Source: Saccoglossus kowalevskii (Eukaryota; Hemichordata; Enteropneusta; Harrimaniidae). From it: 53,523 nt of DNA. The stretch covers positions 43,522 through 97,044 of the forward strand of contig NW_003125899.1 of the NCBI RefSeq assembly GCF_000003605.2, given 5' to 3'. Below are positions 44,195 to 53,523 of the stretch, piece by piece (position 1 is the stretch's first letter; every line of letters starts with the position of its first letter). Made by a program: the position numbers and the translations under genes. The notes beneath the pieces are model-generated. The model saw only the letters and a list, made by a program, of their open reading frames with translations, made no database searches and was not told the DNA's origin.

Positions 44195-47100
44195 ACAGTT
44201 CAAAGTGATAATTTCCGTCTTCCGTGTTTTATTGACCCAGATAATAGTAATACCTAACTACTTTTTGTCTGAAAAAATAAATGGGTCAAACATCTGGACA
44301 TCATTACTTGTGGTGAATTGCTGAATAGGTTAAATACCCTGAATGAATTTTCAGTATGCCATAAATATTACTTCACATTGCTACATTTGTTTTCCTAAAA
44401 AAGGAAAGTTATGAATATTCACGGGGCTTTATTTACATATTGAATGCTAATTAGGTTTTTGGTACGTGCATTTGATATGTATTATCGTGTTATAGTTTAT
44501 TCTGTCGATTCACTAGCAACTAAAGCCAACTTGGTGTCTACTGTTAATATAACACTCTCTACCCACATGCAGTTATGAGTAATTTTACTATAAATACTAT
44601 ATTTACAACATTTTCCATTTATAGCAGTATCAGCTGTAGTTTTGTAATTTTCACTGGTATCAGTTTAGGCCACCTTAATTTCTATTAAAAGAAGAAATTT
44701 ATTTCCTGTTAGTAATTCAATTACCTGACAGGAAGTGACTATATTAGCGTCATACTGTCAATCCATATGAATATTTTGTGTTATTGATGAAAAATAGTAA
44801 CCCTTTTGAGAATTTTTTTTTTCTGTTCTCATTTTTCACAATTTTGAAATTACCCGGTAGCTCCATTGATGTCTTGAATTCTTCAATCTTGTTGACCTTT
44901 TTTTGCCACTAGTTCCCTCTTTTATCACAAACTCACAATTGAAAATGGTCTTGTTTAAAGTCTCCACTTTCCTTCTTTTGTCTGTTGGCTCCAAAATTAG
45001 GGTTCATTTCCAGAATTATTGAAGAATATAAACAAAAAAGTGTGGAATAATTTTGGGGATTAAGTTTGGTAGTGAAAAGATTAAGGTTTGTCGCTGTATG
45101 GTTTTTTTTTTTTTTTATTGTTCTAGTATTATGAGTTTAATCTTTCTCTCAAAAGCAGATAAAAACAAAAGTTGCATTGTATGTGTGCCAACTAACAGGA
45201 CATGATTTTGTTGAGTCAAAATGGAATCCCAAATATGAAATTTGGCCCACCTGACTGCTGGAGAAAAAGTTATGGTATTGTTATTGTGTCACAACTAATC
45301 TTTGTGCAGTAGTGATCTGTTATTACATTGGCTTTGAGGTTACACTGATGTTTTTATAAACTTTTTTTATCTACGGTACCATGAAAACTCTACTAATTCA
45401 CAGTTACCGATACTATTAATTTGAGCAAAAAAATAATTATTAAATTTATCTTATTGTTTCCTTTCAATTCCTGTTAAAAATTATTGTGCAAAACATAGTA
45501 CAGAAGACATTATTATCAAGTGAATTAAAAAAAAGTGTTGCAAAATCCTGATATCCCTCAATGTACTGTACAGTCATGTCAGATTACTTCTCTTGTGATA
45601 CTAGCTAATCCAAGATGGCAACACATCGTACCAATGAACAAAACATGAACTTCAATTTTCTACAGGCATGTGGTAAGCAAAAAAAAGCATATTGATTGTA
45701 AGTCAATGTGGACAGAATTGGAAGGCTTCTCTCTCAGATTGAATAACTGCGGTGCCATGTTGTTGAAAGGTTGAAAGTTCATTGCTACCATATATGGATG
45801 CCACAAGCGACCTGATGCGAGCTCTCCAGATTAAAGAAACTCTTAATTTTGAATTTCTGATTGAATAAAGTTAACACTGTAGTTGCATTATATATTTGGG
45901 GAGTGGGGCAAGAGTATTTACGGTAGTTTGTTAAATGTTCATCTTTGCCATAATCTGGTTGCAGACTGTCATTGTGTTCATGAATTTTTTCACTAAATCT
46001 GCTGAACCTAGATCATATCATGGCAATGTTACGTCTGGCTGTCTGTTTTCTTTTGAAAAAAGCAAATTACTATTTTCTTTATTTGAGCAAAAATCAGTCT
46101 GTCTAATTTTACGCCCAGGAATTTTTTTTTATTTCTTTCCTATTAATTCATGCTCTCGAAGAAACAATTATTTTACTATCGTGAAATCAGATAAAATTGG
46201 GCAATGAGATATCCATAGTACTAGCTAGCTCCGCCATCTTGTTAATTTTTCACTTGATTGGCTTGTTGATTTGTGCTGGCAACAATTGACTATAGTTGGA
46301 AATATAGACAAACCTATTTATAATGTATCAAATAAAACATATGTTTTGACTAAAATACAAACAGGCTGTGCATGCCATTAAAATCAAGTTGAATTCTTCA
46401 AAGTGAAACCAGCTGAAACTAAATTTGAAAGAAAATCGCCAAAGCATGCATGAAAAACGGTTAGTGCATAACAAAATGGCTGCCAGGTGGCCGTCTTTGA
46501 TCAGATCTTCACTCTAATGTCTGTACCATTGAATTTAGTTGTTGCAAATTAATTTAAATGTGTATGTGATACGTGAGTGTTGCAAAGAAATGGGAATCCC
46601 ATTATTGCTGTTTGCTGAAGTTAAAATCAAAAACATCTTTTTTGCGTTTTACGAATTTACTATAATACGAAAATCAAACTCATGTAACTGGTCTTGTAGA
46701 CTTGCATTCAATAGATCGTACAGTAAAGCCAAATGATTCATGCCAAAGTCGTCTGTAATACTGAATAGAAAAACTCAAGTTTTGTACCAACATGCTTGCA
46801 ACTTCCAAATTTAGATGAATAAAAAATCATGACATAATTTTCTCTTTCAGCCACTATGATTGTAAACTACCGGTATTGCTTTAAAATCCACTCGCAGAAG
46901 TCTCAACTTTCTTTTCACTTGTGCTGCTGTTCTCTCCATTTCAATATATCCAAACCAGGCTCTTTCTTTGTTATTTAACAAACAAATATTTTGGGCAGGC
47001 TTTAGGCACGCTACATGTAAATTTGAAACAGGTTATAATTGTCTGTAAAACTAGTTCATCCTAAACTAGTTTATCCATTTTGCCGTTAACAGTTAACAGA

Positions 47101-50100
47101 AGGCATTAAAAGGATTTAATCGGATGACCTCTCCAATCTCAATATTTGCAAACTACTTGTATCCATGTAAATATTGTTTTCTGTAAAACTAGTTTATCCT
47201 AAACTAGTTTATCCTTATTGTGCTAGAGTTCATGATTGAAATGTTCTGCAGCTACAGATAGGGTTGATAATGGTCATATCTTATAACTGTTATAACTCAG
47301 TGATGAATTGAGTTTAACTCAGCTTGAATCTTGTGACAGTTCACACAGGATTCAAAGTGTGCGTTATTGCAATGCATTATGGGAGATAACTTCCCATTGC
47401 ATATACCGGTAATGGAAACTATTATCATCATGGAAACTCGCTAAATTGAACATCATCATTTTTTTGTAATGTTTTCACATTATTAGGATTCCTATCTACC
47501 GGTAATTATAGCGTATGACTTTTTCATCCCATACCGCCGTGAGATATTTCAAAATTTTTATTTTCATATCCTAATGGCATAAAACCATAATAATAAACAC
47601 CATGTCTGCTGACGCATTCAACACAGCGATCTGTGGTGGCTTTCAGCAGGCTATGTCATTAAATGTCATTTAATCGTTAATTAGGTCTGAACTCTTTAAA
47701 CCCCTTTGAATACCAAAATCAGCTTTGTCTCCATAGTTTTTTCCCCGCATGTTTTTCAAAAATATTATTTGATAAATGCATGTAGCCATTGGAAAATTCT
47801 GTCCATTCGGTTCAACATTAACAAAGAAATTATAAAAAAAAATATACTAAATGTTGTATTCAGATTTTGAGGAGAAAATAAATTATTATTATTAAAGATT
47901 ATTGCGCAACACGTGTGTATTAAAGCATGTTGTGTATCAAATGCAGTATGATGACGACCACCCTTCAATAAATAATTGTGATCAAATGTTATCTCATCTG
48001 AATTCTATACTATATACAAATGTATGTCTTTGAAGTCACACAAGATTAGCATGTGAAATAAATCGTATTCCTACGAATGATGAATACCGTTATATGTAGC
48101 AAACTGAATGTAGGCATTGAAGAAAGCTGGAAACTTCTTTTGACATCATTAGTGATACAACATAGAATTGTAATTGTATATGAATTATAACTCTGCATGT
48201 GCAGAGCTGGGAAACTCGCTGTGGCTTGTTGCGGATGTCTTTTTTAGGTATGTATGGCTTGTTTGAATAAAAGGGGATACTTTGTTAACTAAGGCCTTCG
48301 TTGTATGTCATCATGTATGATGCTTGTTCAGTTCTTGTATCCATGGCTTCTATAGTTTTCTTTCAAATCAACTTTATCCAGTGTGCTTCTTGCATACAGC
48401 CTCATACCAGGTACTTTATTCTTACCAATCTTTATTTCATTAATTCTTTATTTCACTGTTTCACTTCACTTCTTGAATCTGATTGTTTGAACTTTCCAGT
48501 TTGTTGTGTGAAATACTGGTTGGATATTTACTAGTGCAATCGCACACGGCTGATAATACTGTGTGAAATGTACTACCCAGCAAGGAAATTTCATGACTAA
48601 CATTTGCACACTAAAAGATAGTGAGGGAATAGAGTATAATATCATGGGTACAATGTAACATTTGTGGAACATGACTGGTAGACCTAATGGCGGGCAGTTA
48701 TAGCCAGAAAAAAAAAGTGCCTGTGTAAAAACTATATTAAAATGTGAAATAATAGTTACTGTTCTGTAGCCACAGACTTGTAGTCTATTTTTGTGTAAAA
48801 CAAATGAAAATTGTCAATCAAAAGTTGACACCCTTGAAAAACTTTAGCTTATGAAATCTAATATTGTTCTACTTCCAGTCTGAAATGTGAAGTGGCAGTC
48901 TAAAAGACAGGTAGACTGGTTGATGGCTAGGTACATGTCTGACTAGGAAACCTCATGATTGCGATGGGCACAGCTGTTGTTAGTGGACATATGACTTTTC
49001 TTATGATAATATTGACACTTTGTCTAATGTATCAAGTGGAATACTGGTACTGACACTTAAATTAACCCTGTGAAGTAGATGGGGGGGGGTCATCTATTTA
49101 TCGTTATTTAGTTGTGATTAGATTAGGGTTACATTTATTTTAACTTTAGCTACATGCACATTTGGTATTTGCAGTTTGATAACTGATAACCTTAAAGTGG
49201 AATAATACTTGTGAGTTTATTGACGTCACATGCACATACATATACATATAGCATGGACAATATTTTATCTATAATTATTCATTTTAATATTAGTCAGCAA
49301 TATGTAGATTTTGTCAATCTGTTATTTTTAGCGATATTCTTCTCGTAGTACACACCACAGCCACTTTTACAATCAAGTAAGCACAACGGCAGGTAGGTAG
49401 GTAACCAGACAGATGCATGCTTTAAATGCTGTTTCTGATATTTGCTTTAGGGTTTAAGGGAAATTAAATCTGAAGATGTAATTTCATTTCAGGATATTGC
49501 ATTATTTGGTAATGTAATATAATGCTTTATTTTCATTCATTTGTCCATGTGTGTGTGGGTGTACCAATATTGCATGGATTATCAAGTGACTTTTATTATT
49601 CCCACCTGTGACGAAACATAATGCAAAATACACATTTGAGTACATTCTATCATATTTGCTGTTAGTTGCGAATATGATCATGTAAATGGTGGAGTTGTCA
49701 ATAGTTAAAAGAGTTTTATTATAATCCTCTATACATAAATATATTTTTTTTGTGGGCTTCTATTGGTGATTTGCGTCAAATAGAGCAAATATGGTGTATA
49801 TTAAGGGACATAATATAACTGTTTTTATTTAAATATTTGTTGTGTTTATGTGAAATTATTAATTATGATAAATCATCTATTAAATTCTCGCGTAAAAGAG
49901 CCATAAGCTGCATTTTCCGGAAATTTGTTGATATATTTATTCCATATACCGGTACTCACCTTTGAGAAAACGAGGGTATGTCGGGTCATAGGTATAGTTT
50001 GCAAATACAAATGTAGATTGAAACTATTGCTTAATCTTTTACGGTAATCACAATTATTTGGTCAGTATAAATCTTTGATCATGATTAGCATATTCATGAG

Positions 50101-51227
50101 TTAATGCATTAAGAATTACAAGGTGAGATTGAGGATTATTCATTTATTTTGGGAAAATTTAAAAGGTTATCCAGAGTGGAATAATTTTTCCATTGGCATC
50201 ATTGAAATACACCTGTTTTGAGTGCTCTGGTTGCTACAAAACAGAGTGCATGTTTGTGTCAAATCCACTTGAGGGAAGGGGTGGGGTATTTCATAGTCAG
50301 TTGCAAGTTTGCTGCAGTTTTTCACAAGAGAAATACAATACAGCTACAGGTTATTAAACAGTCATGGAAATGAGATACAGCAGATGATATGTGAAATCTC
50401 AGCCCCTGGGTACATGTACTACGTCTCTGAGGAAACTCTTAGTTCATAGTTCTACAGAAGATTTATTTTAATCCAGAATTACAAAGTGAAGAACACTGCC
50501 ATATATAGACATTAAATACAGTTTATTGGACTTGCTGGAGATATATTACTTCTTACTTCATGAATAAAAACACTGTTCACATTACCTGTTATATAGCCAT
50601 GAATAATTTCTATTGTTCAGAGATAATCCTTTATTTGGTTCAGATCAGAATTTTAGTTTGGGCGATCTAAATTGAATTTGACAGTATGCTGACAATACTG
50701 TGGTCATGTAATATCAGTTAATCAAGTAGTGTGTACACTTATTAGCTAATATCATTTGTAAAATTTTCTTCTTGTGTCATCAAAACAAATCAAAATGTTC
50801 ATTATAGATTTCAGGTGCAATGTGAAGTGTCACAATAATGAACTGACATTAATTAATTAGGGGTAATTTAGTGCATGTAATGTTTAATTAGTTCATTTCT
50901 TTGCTTTACAAGGTGGGTATGAGACATAAATCAGGGTCCATATTTATTAGCAAAAAGTCTTTATTATTATGGTTATTATTTCATTTGAGAAAGTCCTGTT
51001 TTCTCCAGGGAACTACCTCAGAACTTTGATGAGCATTGTTGATGATGTTGGCCTGAATTAAGGGTAAAAATGTCTTGGGGGGGGGGGATGCAAGAAAGTT
51101 TGGGAAAAGATCTGGAAAAGTCTTAGAAATCATTTGGCTTTTGGTGCTATAGACCCTGCAAATGTCCACACAACAGAGAATGTATGTTGGTATGTACAAG
51201 TGTTATTAGGGTGACTACTGGAGTCGA
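44195..51227. other. AT-rich DNA, no gene seen
   Basis: No convincing exon. It contains a duplicated ACTAGTTTATCC segment (47041 and 47171), an AATAAA-(ATT)n tail near 47875, and G runs at 49081 and 51078. Confidence 0.5.
47034..47215. repeat. Duplicated ACTAGTTTATCC segment
   Basis: CTGTAAAACTAGTT(C/T)ATCC followed by TAAACTAGTTTATCC occurs at about 47042 and 47172. Each copy itself repeats ACTAGTTTATCC. Confidence 0.7.
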
Positions 51228-51345
51228 TTCAAATCTACTTACATTGTACAAGATTGTGGTTGATTGGCTGCCCAATCCAGTCAGACCAATCAAAGACCAG
51301 CTTGTTTGTTGACTGGTTTTTTCAACCTATCAAATTCTGCCAACT
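51228..51345 (+). repeat. Dispersed repeat, family C
   Basis: Third copy of the repeat seen at 6118 and 29828 (ACAAGATTGTGGTTGATTGGC, AGACCAATCAAAGACCAG, TTGTTGACTGGTT). Confidence 0.55.
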
Positions 51346-53058
51346 GCACTGGATTGATCGTTACAGTTTCCTTTCGGTTTTTGCCCAGTTATTAAATGTT
51401 GATGGAGCATTTTTATTATGCCAAATTTTAGATTGTAAAAACAGACGAAAATCTTGTTCTTGCAATGGTAGGACAATTCATCATCTTCAATTTTGGACAT
51501 CCAAGTGACATTTTGATGCGACTTCCATGTACTTTTCGAGATGCAACTGAAAATAGGCCATCAACTCTTCCACAAGCTGGTAACCATGTCAACCAGAGGA
51601 TTCGTCTCTTTTTGGGGAGCAGTCGGCGAATGACTGTTAATTTGAATGCACATGCATGCCATTTCCATAAACTAGATTCACATGGTAGAATGCTCAAATA
51701 ATTACCATATCAATGAATCATAATATGATATGATGAGGAATTCTAATATGATACAGTATATAGTTGCAACCTGTAGACTCGAAAAGTAGTCCCAAGTGAC
51801 ATGTTAGTGAAATATAATCAAAATATGTTATCTTTTATATACGCCTTGGTCATTCCTCTGTGAATAACGTGGTCATTATAGAATGATGTATAGTTCCATT
51901 ACGTTGTGTTATAAATCAAGAATACTGAATAAATAAATTTAATGGAAATAAACCACAGAATAATATTTTTTTTTTAAATCCTAACCTTTATCGCCGTCGT
52001 CAAGTTATATTAAAAAAAAAAAAAAAACTTGTCTGGTAAGATAGTGAATTCATTGAAGATCCATCAGTTTTATGAATGTCAGTTTTTTCAGACATCAGCG
52101 ATAAGTTCTTATGTTTTCAAATAAAAGTACTGAATCAGTGAATCACCTGAAAAGGGTTTTCATGTTCAGTCACTTATTAGCAACTGATGTGCTTTTGTTT
52201 GTTTACCTAGTTTCAACTAATTATTTTTATAAATTATAATAATAACTTTATTTCACAACTGCACCCTCGGTGGGTTCTGTATAGTAAGGATACATAATGA
52301 TGAACAATATCATGAAAATGCTACTCTTGTAATTTTTGAGCAAATCTTTAACACATGTGATTAGCATGGCATAAAATTAATGAGAGCTACCTGAAAGATT
52401 ATTAATTTTGTATCTTACTTGTGAATACACACTATTTAAAAAGTAGGTAGCTATATAATTTGGCATTAAATATCTTTAATGGGACAGGTGGGTTCTGCTG
52501 ACATCTTTTAAACTCTGACATAGAAAATTATTTTTCTTACTGTATTCTTTAGAATAAGAAATGCTCATGTAGGATTAAATTCATTGAGTATTTATTATTA
52601 ATTTTGTCCATATGAGCAAATTACATACTTTTTAGCTGACTATAATGATGATTAATTTATAGATGTATAATACATTTTTATTTTGGGAAATTTAATATTA
52701 AATGAGTATGAAATGTTTGTAAAATGTTGCGACAATTGCAGGGTCATGCTGAGGACATGAAGCTTTGTCACAAGGCACAAGTTATGACTTTCTTCCTTCC
52801 TTGCCAACCAGGAAATGAGTAATGTATGTATGTGCAAAGACTGTAAGACAACTAAAATCCGGCCATTCATTGTGGATACATTACCTGCTGGTAATCTATA
52901 GATAAAATACGAGTAAGGTGTACATGTATAAGGGTTTATGAAATAGTTATAGATAAATAGATAGATCTATAATCCTATTACATGTAACTGGCAAGATCTT
53001 TCATGCCTGTGCTGTGCCATTGTGCTACAATATACATTTATTAGTGTGCTATTTATTA
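51346..53058. other. AT-rich DNA, two overlapping ORFs of unclear status
   Basis: Open frames of 78-89 residues run on both strands at 51428-51701 in a slightly less AT-rich patch; neither shows a domain I recognise. A LINE-like 3' end in minus orientation (AATAAAG plus TTATTATTATAA) sits at about 52225-52295. Confidence 0.35.
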
Positions 53059-53523
53059 GGGACAACGTCAAAAGATGGATGTCGGATAAAAAATGTATTT
53101 CCTTTAGTTTGGGGGTGGGGGGTTTTGATCTCAAAAAATTTCCATCCTACAAAAACGATTTTATTTTTTAATGAAGTCAAAAAAATCTTAGAGTATTTGT
53201 AGTTCGTTTTTTTTTTTCTATCCAATCATGGACAGAAATAACCGAAAAGGAAAAAAACACACATCCAAGACGAGAAAATGGTTTGGTTCGAGTGTAAATC
53301 TGTGCGTCAAATGAGGTGCATTTGTAAAATCTTTTTACACCCACCCGACAACGAACTGCTACGCAATACTACTGTCCGATTATCAATTTGTATTTAATGG
53401 TGAATGTAGTCTGACGCCATGACCAATATTTATCAATTAAGTTTCAGTGGGGGGTAGGGGGGGTTGGAAAAAAACTAAAGGAATTAAGTTTTTTATCCGA
53501 CATCGATCTTTTGATGTCGTCCC
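53059..53523. mobile_element. Large palindromic non-autonomous DNA element
   Basis: The left end GGGACAACGTCAAAAGATGG, then ATGTCGGATAAAAAA, is the near-perfect inverse of the right end TTTTTTATCCGACATCGATC, then TTTTGATGTCGTCCC, which is the last base of the window. The similarity extends inward (ATTTCCTTTAGTTT and AAACTAAAGGAAT). About 465 bases, no transposase ORF. The right flank is outside the window, so the target duplication cannot be read. Confidence 0.85.

Overview
This is a draft eukaryotic genomic scaffold (AT-rich, two N gaps at 21796-22116 and 40148-40724) from a multicellular animal. Short exons with GT/AG introns, a mosaic extracellular protein built from phase-1 modules, abundant MITE-like DNA and a 12.7-kb first intron suggest an invertebrate. 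The module repertoire and repeat style would fit a marine invertebrate deuterostome such as a hemichordate, but I cannot prove the species.

Left half (1-25.6 kb): one minus-strand gene, of which I could assemble 14 coding exons (1109 codons; the 3' part runs off the left edge). Every junction keeps frame. The predicted product starts with a signal peptide, followed by a six-bladed YWTD (LDL-receptor class B) beta-propeller closed by an EGF module. Then come five calcium-binding EGF modules, a sushi/CCP-like module and at least five cadherin-type repeats that continue past the window edge. The combination of an LRP-type propeller, cbEGFs, a sushi module and cadherin repeats in one chain is the most interesting biology here. 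It reads as an extracellular adhesion or receptor protein that I cannot match to a named gene. Its introns hold several minisatellites, dispersed repeats and a tandem triplication of one splice donor.

Intron 1 contains a 3.2-kb, 27-bp-unit minisatellite (20.4-23.6 kb) with higher-order structure. It is open in five of six reading frames, which explains the many long but spurious ORFs there. The far left edge (1-920) looks like an LTR-type remnant: two related LTRs around a very short interior.

Right half (25.6-53.5 kb): I find no convincing protein-coding exon. From about 25 to 40 kb the DNA is visibly rich in CpG, with promoter-like motif clusters (31.08-31.2 kb, 39.0 kb), CTCF-like motifs, a diverged duplicated block (31.4 and 33.5 kb) and a textbook MITE with 30-bp perfect TIRs and an 8-bp target duplication (32.24-32.47 kb). 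From about 40.7 kb to the end the sequence is again AT-rich with few CpGs, with MITEs and LINE-like 3' tails. The last 465 bases are a large palindromic element with matching termini at 53059 and 53523.
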